Positions 36,302 to 44,803 of a stretch of DNA of 58,325 nt are shown here, piece by piece. The notes beneath the pieces are model-generated. The model was not told the origin of the DNA and did no database searches. It was given only the letters and a program-made list of their open reading frames with translations. The number at the start of each line of letters is the position of its first letter. Position 1 is the first letter of the stretch. Source of the stretch: Henriciella sp. (GTDB lineage Bacteria; Pseudomonadota; Alphaproteobacteria; Caulobacterales; Hyphomonadaceae); the NCBI GenBank assembly GCA_027019605.1, contig JALUWJ010000127.1, forward strand, positions 1 to 58,325, in the 5' to 3' direction. Both the position numbers and the translations under genes were made by a program.

Positions 36302-37614
36302 CCTTCCTCGGCCGGATCAGGAGCGTTTGGGACTTCATCCAGCCGGTCGCTCATCCTTTGCCCAGTACGGCTCGCGCTTGCGAGCTTTTCGATATGCGCT
36401 TTGCCAGTTGCGGCCAGCTTGCGGCGGGCCTCTGTGTCTTCTGCCAGCCGGCGCATGTGTCCGACCGCATCCTCGTGATCAGGATCGGCCCAATAGGCGC
36501 TCGTATCGCCATAAACGCCATACTCGTCCTCACATGGAATGAGGCTCGAGCGGACCAAAGCCGCGCTCGTTTCATTGGTGAAATCCATATTGCCGGACCA
36601 ATCGGTGCAAATCACCGGCTTGCCGAGTGCCATCGTCTCAGCCAGGCCCAGCCCGAACCCTTCTGAACGATGCAGAGACACCAGTACATCGCAGGATTTT
36701 AACAGCGCCCATTGGTCTTTCTCGCTGAGCGAAGTGTCGAGAATTTCGATGTTCTGAGCCCCATGTATCGCCGTGGTCAAATTAGTCATCGCCGTTTCGC
36801 TGCGCGCGAGATTTCGCGTTTTGACGATCAGCCGCTTGCTAGGATCCTCGCCAAAGGCCGCGCGAAAGGCCCGGATCGTCGCGATCGGGTTCTTGCGCTC
36901 AAAAGAGGACATGCTGTCTGCCATGGTGAGAAAGATCAGCTGATCCTTTTTCCAACCGAATTTCATGCGCGCAGGCCGAACGCCCTTTGGCGGCGCAACC
37001 GCGTGTCCAAAGACATGAATGTCAGGGGCATCGGGATGTTTGCGCAGGGCATCGGCGGTAAATGTACTGATCGTCCAGAGCTCTGAGAGATATCGAAACG
37101 CTTTTTCCCATCCGGTGGGAAAGGTTGGTAATTCCCAGGCCCAGTATCCGATCGTGTACCAATTGCGCCCGCGCTCCAGTCCAAGATGCTGCATCGCTGA
37201 CATGGTCTCCGGACCATTGAGCTGCAGGATCAGCGTGCCCTCCTGATCGTCTGGCATCTGCTGGCATGGAATTTCGCTGGTCAGATCGACCGGCGCGAAT
37301 GGTTCAGATAGGTCGACGGCGATCGGATTGAGGCCGGCAGCCTGCAGCGCGCGATAGGTTGTCCGCGCGGCTTCGCCGATCCCGTTCGCCGTGCTGAACA
37401 GGCCCGCCACAACCAGCGGCGCTTCTGGATTGCTCGGGCGGTACTGCGCCGGTCGCGCAATCATCGACCGCGCATAGGCGCTCTGCCAGCGCGGACCGAC
37501 AATCGTCCACATTCGATAGCGCCACGATTCTGGAATTCGCGCCCAAAGCGAACGCGCGGCGCGCAGCATGCTCATGCGCAGCCGGGTCAGCGGAGCGGGG
37601 GGAGCTTCCTGCAT
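36298..37614 (-). CDS. GT4-type glycosyltransferase (GT-B fold)
   Basis: A 438-residue group 1 glycosyltransferase. The N-terminal Rossmann domain begins near residue 66 (LVVAGLFSTANGIGEAARTT) and includes WYTIGYWAWELPTFPTGWEK. The C-terminal nucleotide-sugar-binding domain has LIFLTMADSMSSFERKNP, DVLVSLHRSEGFGLGLAETM (the E-x7-E motif) and GKPVICTDWSG. The N-terminal 60 residues are basic and helical and may touch the membrane. It is the last of twelve co-oriented genes, four bases after its upstream neighbour. It probably adds a sugar to the glycan exported by the ABC transporter. Confidence 0.87.
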   Translation of the reverse strand: MQEAPPAPLTRLRMSMLRAARSLWARIPESWRYRMWTIVGPRWQSAYARSMIARPAQYRPSNPEAPLVVAGLFSTANGIGEAARTTYRALQAAGLNPIAVDLSEPFAPVDLTSEIPCQQMPDDQEGTLILQLNGPETMSAMQHLGLERGRNWYTIGYWAWELPTFPTGWEKAFRYLSELWTISTFTADALRKHPDAPDIHVFGHAVAPPKGVRPARMKFGWKKDQLIFLTMADSMSSFERKNPIATIRAFRAAFGEDPSKRLIVKTRNLARSETAMTNLTTAIHGAQNIEILDTSLSEKDQWALLKSCDVLVSLHRSEGFGLGLAETMALGKPVICTDWSGNMDFTNETSAALVRSSLIPCEDEYGVYGDTSAYWADPDHEDAVGHMRRLAEDTEARRKLAATGKAHIEKLASASRTGQRMSDRLDEVPNAPDPAEEG

Positions 37615-37617
37615 CGT

Positions 37618-38487
37618 CTAAGCCCTCGGCTCTTGCTGCGTGGCCCAGCGCATCTGCTGCAAATCAGACGGCGTCAAATAGGCGGCGGCTTGGTCAAGAA
37701 AGCTAGTGGCCTCACGCGCCAGGCTATCGCGATCATCTCCGAGTTCTTTTTCGAGCTCTTCCAGGAAGGTCGCCGCCCAATGCGGCTGCGCTTTGCCAAG
37801 ATGTCGCTGGCTTAGCGCGAGACCCTCAAGCGCAACGGTCGCGCGCATCGTCTTCGTGATACAGTCGGCGTGAAGCCGGGACTTGGCGATAGTTTGCTCA
37901 AGAAAGCCAATCCGCTCTGGGAAGGCCCGAAAGGCGCGGATCCAATAATCATAATCGAACGCGGTTTTGAGTGAGCGATCAAGCTCGCCGAGTAGGACCA
38001 GAGCAGAAGCTTTCAAAAAGACCGTTGGCTGGCAGATAAAGCTGCCACCCTCAAAGCCTTTCAAGCCAGCATCTGGCGTTTGTGTCGGATAGAGCGCAAT
38101 TGGCTGACCGGCCTCATCGACATGCTCACCGCGACCATAGCACATCAGCCAATCGGGGTGGTTTTGGAAGCCGCTCACCATGCTGGAGATGGCGTCATCC
38201 GCGTACAAATCATCTGAGTTCAGCCATCCAATGATCTCCCCGCGTGCTTTCGAGAAGGATTTAAGGATCGCATCGGCCGGGCCATCATCAGGCTCAGAGA
38301 CCCATCGCAGCCGCGGGTTGTCGGCTGATATACGGCCCAGGATTTCAGGGGTTTGATCGGTTGATCCGCCATCAGAGACGATGAGCTCGAGATTGGTATA
38401 GGATTGGCTGAAAACGCTATCGATCGCCGCCTCGATATATTGAGCTTGATTGAAACTCGGCATGGCGATGGTAACGAGCGGCGTCAT
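37618..38487 (-). CDS. Family 2 glycosyltransferase
   Basis: A 289-residue GT-A enzyme of the WcaA type. It starts PLVTIAMPSFNQAQYIEAAI, then YTNLELIVSDGGSTDQTPEI. The metal site is in IIGWLNSDDLYADDAI, where the usual DxD is the SDD form common in this subgroup. The C-terminal region (FDYDYWIRAFRAFPERIGFL) contains the conserved D-Y-W acceptor motif. It belongs to the minus-strand glycan cluster, with 17 bases from the upstream sulfotransferase-like gene. Donor sugar unknown. Confidence 0.88.
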   Translation of the reverse strand: MTPLVTIAMPSFNQAQYIEAAIDSVFSQSYTNLELIVSDGGSTDQTPEILGRISADNPRLRWVSEPDDGPADAILKSFSKARGEIIGWLNSDDLYADDAISSMVSGFQNHPDWLMCYGRGEHVDEAGQPIALYPTQTPDAGLKGFEGGSFICQPTVFLKASALVLLGELDRSLKTAFDYDYWIRAFRAFPERIGFLEQTIAKSRLHADCITKTMRATVALEGLALSQRHLGKAQPHWAATFLEELEKELGDDRDSLAREATSFLDQAAAYLTPSDLQQMRWATQQEPRA

Positions 38488-38504
38488 GGTCTTGGATCGT
38501 CACT

Positions 38505-39605
38505 TCATCGTTTCAGCCAGGGCAGCCATCTCCGCAGGGATGGTTTCTCGTCAGGCTCTTTCTCAGTCGGGGTTGAATTCCACAAAGCGACCGCGACTTC
38601 AACTGCATCATTGAAATCAGGAACCAGGGACTCTGCTTCCTCTGGATATTGTGAAAAGTCTTCCGAGAAGAGCGGCGCTGGATGCTCGGGGAATGCCATT
38701 GCGCGCAGACGTTCATTGGCTTTGTCGAATTGTCGATAGAATGAAATCGCCTGATGCCGGGAGAGCGGGTAGTATTTGCCCGCGAACAATTTACCCACGC
38801 GGCGAACAAGCTCGGCGCGCTTCTCATCCTTCCAGTCACCAGGTGTGTTTGGGTAGAGGTGGTTCAGAGCGTGGATAAACTGGAACCCTTGCCGGTTTAA
38901 GGATCGATTGTGGCGATGTGGAACGATGCTGAATTCTGGCAGACCGGCTGCGACACAAAAATCAGAGACGAGACTGTCATTTGGCCACTGCTCTGGATCA
39001 TAGACGCGCGCGTGCATCGCGTCTGAGCCGAACACGTCTGCCCACCGCGTATAGATCTCGTCATAGGCATAGTATTTTGGTGTGTTGTTCAGCGTGCGCA
39101 GGATATTGTCCAAGGTCACTTGTGCCGAGGATTTCAGCCGCGTCGACAGAAGCGAAAGAGCCAGTTCATCCTGGCGGCGGAAGTAGACTAGCACCTCAAA
39201 GGTCTCGACCCATCGCTCGAGGAATGCCTTCAAGTCAGTTATTTCGCGCTCAAGATAGAGCCGGCTTTGAAAGTGCTCGGATGAAATGATCAGTGTATCG
39301 GTAGATTCGAGACTTTCGAATTCGGCATCGAGTCTATCGCGGAGTGAATCCTTGAACGCTGCCTGGCTGGTTTTGTCCGTAATCCCAAGTTCGCGCCCTG
39401 TGTCTTGGCCCCACGGTGCATGATGAACAATCGCGACAAATTCCCATTGCGAAGAGTGCTCTGTATCGGCTGCAAGCGGATGGTAGATGCCGTGCTTGGC
39501 CAATGCATCGCGATTGTGTCTCAAGTATTGTTGGATCGCCGTCGTGCCGGTTTTTTCCGTTCCGATATGGAGGATGCACTTTTTGAACGGTTTTCTGGAA
39601 GACAT
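38505..39605 (-). CDS. Sulfotransferase-like P-loop protein
   Basis: A 366-residue protein with a PAPS-binding-type loop near the N-terminus: ILHIGTEKTGTTAIQQYLRH, matching the 5'-phosphosulfate loop of carbohydrate sulfotransferases. The 3'-phosphate-binding region is probably VLVYFRRQDELALSLLSTRL, with the Arg and downstream Ser. The gene sits among glycosyltransferases, so it may sulfate the exported glycan. Substrate and activity are unproven. It ends with a basic tail (RRWLPWLKR). The 122 bases upstream, before the FkbM gene, contain no further gene that I can see. Confidence 0.75.
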   Translation of the reverse strand: MSSRKPFKKCILHIGTEKTGTTAIQQYLRHNRDALAKHGIYHPLAADTEHSSQWEFVAIVHHAPWGQDTGRELGITDKTSQAAFKDSLRDRLDAEFESLESTDTLIISSEHFQSRLYLEREITDLKAFLERWVETFEVLVYFRRQDELALSLLSTRLKSSAQVTLDNILRTLNNTPKYYAYDEIYTRWADVFGSDAMHARVYDPEQWPNDSLVSDFCVAAGLPEFSIVPHRHNRSLNRQGFQFIHALNHLYPNTPGDWKDEKRAELVRRVGKLFAGKYYPLSRHQAISFYRQFDKANERLRAMAFPEHPAPLFSEDFSQYPEEAESLVPDFNDAVEVAVALWNSTPTEKEPDEKPSLRRWLPWLKR

Positions 39606-39727
39606 CTGCTTTAATCTACTCGCCCAACATTCGCGTCCCTTGCACCGGGTTCATTAGACCAGCTTTGGTCCAACACAAAATCAGAAACCTCAGTTGTGCA
39701 GTGAGCTTCGTGGGGTCTTGCCTGTGA

Positions 39728-40495
39728 TTAGTCTTCCGCAAAGGGGTCGGTTACCGGCTCATTCACATGGTCGCCAAACCCATGCTGCCATTTCGACCAA
39801 ACCACTTTGCCCTCGGTATACTGCCAGGGTTTGAATTTAATCTCCTGGTTGCGCAGCCGATTATTGATCATCACCAGATCAACCAATGCGAGTTGGCCGA
39901 AATAGTAGGCATTGTCGCAAATATCGAACATGCGGAAGCCGCATTTTTCCAGCAATGCCGCCCGTGAGCAAAGGTCTTGGCGGCCGATCGAGGCTTCGAT
40001 GATGATAAAGGATGCCCCGCCAATAACATCTTGGCCGCCTTCGATGATCTGCTCTTCAACGCCGTCGACGTCGAGTTTAATCAGGTAGGATAGATCGCCC
40101 AGCCCTTCCCGCGACATGATGCTGTCGAGACGGCGGGTTTCGATTTCCTCAATGTTGACCAGAAAATCGAGATCATCCTCACGTTCTGGTTTGATGTGAG
40201 AATGGGTCACACGTCCCGATCCGTCGACGCTTGTATTGTGGAGATAAAGCATCCCGTCGACATTGCTCAGCGCCTGCTTGTGCAGCGTATAGCTTATCCC
40301 GGCATCACGGTAGTTTTTTTCCAAGTCGGGATGATAGGTGGATACAGGCTCGAACAGGTGATGGTGCTTGTCAGGGTAGACATCCATCAAGAAGTCAGTT
40401 TTGCGCTGCGCTCCAATATCAATAACTTGCTCAACGGCCTGAGGGGCAATTTCACGATTGATCCGTAAGGATTGCTGAAGGGTAGGGTACCGCAT
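39728..40495 (-). CDS. FkbM-family methyltransferase
   Basis: A 255-residue SAM-dependent methyltransferase of the FkbM type, usually O-methylating sugars or polyketides. The SAM-binding strand reads QVIDIGAQRKTDFLMDVYP with HHLFEPVSTYHPDLEKN as the adenosine-binding acidic region. The FkbM signature follows: YLIKLDVDGVEEQIIEGGQD, then FIIIEASIG. The C-terminal 40 residues are family-specific and tryptophan-rich. It sits between two sulfotransferase-like genes, suggesting methyl and sulfate decoration of one glycan (inference). Confidence 0.85.
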   Translation of the reverse strand: MRYPTLQQSLRINREIAPQAVEQVIDIGAQRKTDFLMDVYPDKHHHLFEPVSTYHPDLEKNYRDAGISYTLHKQALSNVDGMLYLHNTSVDGSGRVTHSHIKPEREDDLDFLVNIEEIETRRLDSIMSREGLGDLSYLIKLDVDGVEEQIIEGGQDVIGGASFIIIEASIGRQDLCSRAALLEKCGFRMFDICDNAYYFGQLALVDLVMINNRLRNQEIKFKPWQYTEGKVVWSKWQHGFGDHVNEPVTDPFAED

Positions 40496-40530
40496 GAACG
40501 CTCCGCGACGCTGAACTGTGCGGCCTTACA

Positions 40531-41199
40531 TCACGTTACGGCGAGATAGGCTAGCTCTGAAAACGTGTCAGACCGTTCTGAAGCTTCGGCGATACATTTA
40601 CGATAGGCGGTGTGCATTTCTGGTGAACCGAGTTTGTCGTCCTCAGTCCCGGTATATCGAAATGTGTTTAGGCGCTCAGAAGTGATTGCATTTCTAGGGA
40701 AACTGATCGCTTCCAAATAGCTTGCCACATTATCTTGAGTCAGATGCGGTCCATAATGGAGAATGTCTCCGCCGGTTTCGGCATATAGATCGAAGCTCTT
40801 GATATAGGCGTCTCTCAATTGCGCTGGGGCGGCATCAAACTTCTTCGTCGCAGACTTCATAAATCCACCTGGCGCGCGCATACAAAATAGGGAACGCGCC
40901 GGCGGTCCAAACATCGAGACCAGATAGCGATACTCCATGATCGAGCTGTTTGCTTGTTTGTAGACCATATCAATTTGGCGGCCCCAGCCATTTTTCGCAT
41001 TCTCATGCATATTGTCTGACAAGTCAGACAAAAAGCGATCGAGATCTAGACCTATGACCCGCTCCGCATGATTGAGGATCCGGCCGAGGCCGGGGTCAGA
41101 GGCAAATTTCATCGCATTCGAGTTAAACAAGCCGAGCATGTAGGTTGTCCCGGTGCGACCTGCACCATGAATAAACCACCAATTCTTGAGCTTTCCCAT
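40531..41199 (-). CDS. Small sulfotransferase-like P-loop protein
   Basis: A 222-residue protein whose N-terminus carries a sulfotransferase-type loop: WWFIHGAGRTGTTYMLGLF. A second conserved element may be SLFCMRAPGGFMKSATKKFD. It is shorter than typical sulfotransferases (about 260-350 residues), and the usual R-x7-S 3'-phosphate motif is not obvious, so the activity is uncertain. It is not a frameshift remnant as far as I can see; the frame is open with an ATG and tight spacing to neighbours. Context suggests a role in glycan decoration. Confidence 0.65.
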   Translation of the reverse strand: MGKLKNWWFIHGAGRTGTTYMLGLFNSNAMKFASDPGLGRILNHAERVIGLDLDRFLSDLSDNMHENAKNGWGRQIDMVYKQANSSIMEYRYLVSMFGPPARSLFCMRAPGGFMKSATKKFDAAPAQLRDAYIKSFDLYAETGGDILHYGPHLTQDNVASYLEAISFPRNAITSERLNTFRYTGTEDDKLGSPEMHTAYRKCIAEASERSDTFSELAYLAVT

Positions 41200-41278
41200 A
41201 TGTTCCCCACCTTATTTCGTATAGTCCCTGCATCGTCCGACTAAGCCGGACTTGAATTGTATGTCCCGCGTCCCTGCA

Positions 41279-42130
41279 TCAAGGCTTTGAGCGTCGCTTC
41301 AACAACACATTCAGCTCCCAAAACGCGCACACCTCATAGCCAACCGCGAGCAGTTTCCGGAGTGTTTCTTCGATGGTCCAAGGCGGCACGGGTTGATCAA
41401 ACTCGAAGGCGATCTGATCTGGAAAAATGCGTTCACTGATCAGGTGCTCGACGACCTCGTGCTCCGCGCCCTCAATGTCAAATTTGAGCATGGCCAATTG
41501 ATCCGGAGTGGCGTTCATTTCTGACAAAAGAGTCTTCACGCATTTTACGGGCAACTCAAAAAAATCGTTCCCAGGGTTTAGCTGCAATGTTGAGAGCGAG
41601 CCAACGCCTGGCAAATTCGGTTTGAAGAATTTCAGAACCTTGTCACTGCCTGCCAAACCAACGGGCACAAAACTCAAGTTTTGCGGCAGGTCCACATTTT
41701 CAAAATGCTTCACAGATTGCGGAGATGGATCCAGAATCATCGCCCGCGCATTTGGAAACTGCTCTGCTAAGGCGATTTCGAAACTGATATTGATGCCCGC
41801 GCCGGCGCAAATGAACACCGGGTTTTCGATCTGAGAGATTGGCTCGGCCAGATACTTCCAGTCATAATTCTTATCGCCCGCAGAGATGATTTTCTCTTTA
41901 TCGGCGAATCGCAATCGCGCCGCCAGGCCGTGCATATATGTATAGCTCGCCCGAACGACATATTCGAAACGGGGTAGGTTGGCTTTCAATTCGTCGGGAT
42001 AAAAGCGCGGTTGTTCGAAGAACATTTGCTCCAGAAACGCGACATCCTCATCCGTGACCGGTTTTTTATAGATCTCAGTCTGCGTTTCGCGGGCCTTATA
42101 GACATAGTCGGGAACCATATATCGGGTCAT
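41279..42130 (-). CDS. FkbM-family methyltransferase
   Basis: A 283-residue FkbM-type SAM-dependent methyltransferase with an N-terminal extension of about 95 residues (helical, YVYKARETQTEIYKKPVTDE). The SAM fold has FICAGAGINISFEIALAEQF, then AMILDPSPQSVKHFEN and FVPVGLAG. The signature LAMLKFDIEGAEHEVVEHLI is intact, followed by QIAFEFDQP. It is clearly different from the FkbM protein at 39728-40495, so the cluster may methylate two positions. Flanked by the small sulfotransferase-like gene and a GT8-like gene. Confidence 0.85.
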   Translation of the reverse strand: MTRYMVPDYVYKARETQTEIYKKPVTDEDVAFLEQMFFEQPRFYPDELKANLPRFEYVVRASYTYMHGLAARLRFADKEKIISAGDKNYDWKYLAEPISQIENPVFICAGAGINISFEIALAEQFPNARAMILDPSPQSVKHFENVDLPQNLSFVPVGLAGSDKVLKFFKPNLPGVGSLSTLQLNPGNDFFELPVKCVKTLLSEMNATPDQLAMLKFDIEGAEHEVVEHLISERIFPDQIAFEFDQPVPPWTIEETLRKLLAVGYEVCAFWELNVLLKRRSKP

Positions 42131-42148
42131 GTTGATACCGCTTTCGGA

Positions 42149-43105
42149 TTAATCGGCGAGGGCAAATTCAAAGGTCGGGTGCGAGCCGTCCATCATTTGT
42201 GAAACGGCGCCTGGCACGTCATTTGTCCAGATACTCGGGTCGATGAGATCACCGCCCTTGGGGTGGATGCTCGGTAGGGGCACTTGCAATTGTTCGCGAT
42301 AAAACTGGATGCCCTCTAAATATCCGTCGAGCGGGTTCATCGCCGCGAAGTGATAGATTTGCCCGCGCGCCTTGGGAATGCCGCCTTTGCGGGCGTGGAA
42401 CTTTCGACCTGCGAAATCGAACTTGTGGTCGCTGGTGTTTGGCGAGGTCAATTGCAGCAATGCGCCGTAATCGTGCGGCGGCACCTCAATCTCAGTTTGC
42501 GCCAGACCAATGCCCCAAAGCGGCTCATCGCTCAGCTGTCCAGGGCGACTGAAATAGGAGGCTTTGAACGCATCATCATCGTTCAGCATCATTTCCAAGA
42601 GCTCGCGCCCCTTGTGCAGAACGATATTGTCGCCCGTATTCTGATAATAGAAGACACCCCAATTCGTGATGTACACGCCCGGCGCTAGTCCCGCCTGGAC
42701 AACCTCATCGATGTCGAGCGTGTCGCGATAGCATTTTCCAGTCGTCTTGAGATTCGCCATAACCCCGAACGGGCGGTCGGCAAAGAGAGACCAAAAGTGA
42801 TCGATCTTGTCACCGATCAGCAGGCAATCGGCATCAATATGCATGCAGCGCGCAAACGGGCTGTATTTTTCAAGCACGAACCGTCGGACGAACATGCCAT
42901 CATAGGGCGGACCTGGATCGAAGGCGACGATGTGGTCAAACAAGCCGGAATAGCATTTCGGGACAGACAGGCCGCCTGAGATCATAAGTGCGATTGGGCG
43001 ATCATCATTGTATTTCAGCGAACACGCCGCCGATACAGCAAGCTCCAGATAATGGTGCTTATTGGCTGCGATTAGAATGTAACCTTCAGATGCCGGGTCG
43101 CTCAT
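42149..43105 (-). CDS. Glycosyltransferase-like protein with GT-A DxD motif (GT8-like)
   Basis: A 318-residue protein that looks like a glycogenin/GT8-type transferase. YILIAANKHHYLELAVSAAC is the first strand with repeated-sugar-binding look. The metal site is FARCMHIDADCLLIGDKIDH. A later region, GVYITNWGVFYYQNTGDN, resembles the acceptor-side strand with a conserved asparagine. The His near the end (GQIYHFAAMNP) may be the third metal ligand. ATGA overlap with the exostosin-like gene upstream implies coupled translation. Activity inferred from fold motifs only. Confidence 0.72.
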   Translation of the reverse strand: MSDPASEGYILIAANKHHYLELAVSAACSLKYNDDRPIALMISGGLSVPKCYSGLFDHIVAFDPGPPYDGMFVRRFVLEKYSPFARCMHIDADCLLIGDKIDHFWSLFADRPFGVMANLKTTGKCYRDTLDIDEVVQAGLAPGVYITNWGVFYYQNTGDNIVLHKGRELLEMMLNDDDAFKASYFSRPGQLSDEPLWGIGLAQTEIEVPPHDYGALLQLTSPNTSDHKFDFAGRKFHARKGGIPKARGQIYHFAAMNPLDGYLEGIQFYREQLQVPLPSIHPKGGDLIDPSIWTNDVPGAVSQMMDGSHPTFEFALAD

Positions 43106-44103
43106 GCCATGCCTTGCCGAATGATATCGCCAAAGGCATTGGGGCCTACCTGTTCGAACAAGGTCTTTCCAGCGGACATCATCTCTACACGCTCTGCCTC
43201 TGACAGGGTCCGGGCGCGTTGAAGGGCGCGCTGATACCCGTCTGCAGAATCCTCTTCAATAATCGCCGCTCGATCCCACAGATCTTGCGATCCGACAAGC
43301 TTTAGTTCACGTGTCAAAACAATCGGGATTGAGCCCAAAGCTAAGCTTTCAAAAATTCGAATACTATTAGGACCTGACCCTGTCGGGCAGAGCGTGAACC
43401 AGGACTGGCGAATCGCGTCGAGATAGTCCCGCTTCATTTTTTCTTCGGCATTCAGCTGATCAACTGATGCTGTTTGACCAGAGATTTGCTCCTCATAGAC
43501 GGCTCGGTCGAAGTGCCAGCGGTCACGCTTGATGATGTGCAGATCGGCATATTTGCCTTCATCGCCAAAAATCACTTCGCGAACATTGCTGAGATAGATT
43601 TTGGGATTATAGGCGCCGACAAAATTTGCCAGATGGCATTTCTCCGAAATTTCGCTGCCGACATATTCTGGCGCTTGGGCTGGAAATAGTGGGAAGGGAT
43701 GAATGCGGATGCCCTTGGAGGTTTGATAGGACTGTACGGCGTGCGACCAAAACACGTCGGTAATGCCGATCGCCTGGAACAAGTCGAAATAGTTGATCGC
43801 TCGAATATGCTGCGCCACCGTGGCCCGTCGTCCGGAAGGGTCACCTGCTTGTGTTTGCTGCGCATGCAAGAGCGCTTGCAGGATGTCTCTGGACTCTTTT
43901 GTGCGTTGTTTCAGGCCATCCATAAGGGTCGCCCAGGCATAGCCGAGATAGTCAAAATCGACTGGATCACCCCCGGCTTGGAGTTGTAGGAGCGCTGTTT
44001 CTTCGGTCGCAGCGGGTCTTTGCCAGTGTTTGGAATACGCGCTGATTGAGCCGCCACTTTGCGCGCGTGGGTGTTCTGCAAAATCGCTGTCTGTTCGCCC
44101 CAT
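43102..44103 (-). CDS. Exostosin-family glycosyltransferase-like protein
   Basis: A 333-residue protein of the exostosin (GT47-like) type. The C-terminal half carries the family signature: IRQSWFTLCPTGSGPNSIRI followed by FESLALGSIPIVLTREL. Upstream blocks LANFVGAYNPKIYLSNVREV and HIIKRDRWHFDRAVYEEQ also match the usual exostosin layout. In eukaryotes the family builds heparan sulfate; bacterial members make diverse glycans. Its presence with sulfotransferase-like genes is suggestive of a uronic or sulfated polymer, but that is inference. Confidence 0.82.
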   Translation of the reverse strand: MGRTDSDFAEHPRAQSGGSISAYSKHWQRPAATEETALLQLQAGGDPVDFDYLGYAWATLMDGLKQRTKESRDILQALLHAQQTQAGDPSGRRATVAQHIRAINYFDLFQAIGITDVFWSHAVQSYQTSKGIRIHPFPLFPAQAPEYVGSEISEKCHLANFVGAYNPKIYLSNVREVIFGDEGKYADLHIIKRDRWHFDRAVYEEQISGQTASVDQLNAEEKMKRDYLDAIRQSWFTLCPTGSGPNSIRIFESLALGSIPIVLTRELKLVGSQDLWDRAAIIEEDSADGYQRALQRARTLSEAERVEMMSAGKTLFEQVGPNAFGDIIRQGMA

Positions 44104-44110
44104 CGCCGTT

Positions 44111-44803
44111 TTACTCCACCAATAGAGCCAGCAAGTCTCGGCGGCTACGATCGAACCGCTGCGCCGCCTGCTGGTCTTCGAGGGAAAGCCTCTGATCTTC
44201 CAAAGTCGCGATGTTGATGCGCCGCAAGGCTTTCATGCCACTTCTGAACACCTCATTTTCATAGGCAATGATCGGGAAATGATAGTCCATCAGTAGCTTT
44301 TCGAGAATGTCCTGACGCTTCAGATTGCTGTCTGGAATCGCTTCTCTCAAAACCCATAGATAGCGCTTGGTAAATTCCTCCACCGGGGACAGACCCTCAC
44401 CGCGAAGGTCGGCATCTGCGTGAACATAATCCACATTGTTTGTTGAGCTCAGCGCATGAAAAAGATTGCGCGCCCAGAAGTCTGCGATGGCGCGTTTGTG
44501 AGAGCGCAGGGCGAAAATACTCCCTGCCGGGAGGTCAATCGCATGTACCTGACCCAGCAGAGGATAAAGCACTTGCGCGGCATTTGGAGCGCGCTGTTCA
44601 AGCATCACTTGCGGCAAATCGGTTAGGCAGACTCGCGGCGCGGCTAAATCTGCGGTCTCGGATAGAGCGATCTCTACGCGGCTTGCGCTAAGCCTCAGAG
44701 ACAAACCCGATTTGTGCGAGGTCGCCTGGAACAGAAGCGAGTCAAACGCTTCGCAGTGCGGCCCGACCTCAAAAAATTGGGATGGCGTCAGCGTCATCGA
44801 CAT
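44111..44803 (-). CDS. Hypothetical protein in glycan cluster
   Basis: A 230-residue soluble protein I do not recognise. The N-terminal half is beta-rich (SGLSLRLSASRVEIALSETA). The middle part AGSIFALRSHKRAIADFWAR and the helical second half (FTKRYLWVLREAIPDSNLKR, QDILEKLLMDYHFPIIAYEN) show no motif. No membrane helix or signal peptide. Its start overlaps the stop of the bimodular glycosyltransferase by one base and it lies 7 bases before the exostosin-like gene, so it is translated with them. A role as assembly factor or novel transferase is possible but unsupported. Confidence 0.68.
   Translation of the reverse strand: MSMTLTPSQFFEVGPHCEAFDSLLFQATSHKSGLSLRLSASRVEIALSETADLAAPRVCLTDLPQVMLEQRAPNAAQVLYPLLGQVHAIDLPAGSIFALRSHKRAIADFWARNLFHALSSTNNVDYVHADADLRGEGLSPVEEFTKRYLWVLREAIPDSNLKRQDILEKLLMDYHFPIIAYENEVFRSGMKALRRINIATLEDQRLSLEDQQAAQRFDRSRRDLLALLVE

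Noticed and set aside
39652-39671. Inverted repeat GACCAGCTTTGGTC as a terminator
   Set aside because: The stem is only five pairs and no T run follows on either strand.
41224-41280. Direct repeat GTCCCTGCATC (two copies 46 bases apart) as an attachment site
   Set aside because: Only 11 bases, one copy overlaps a gene end, and no recombinase or insertion lies between them.
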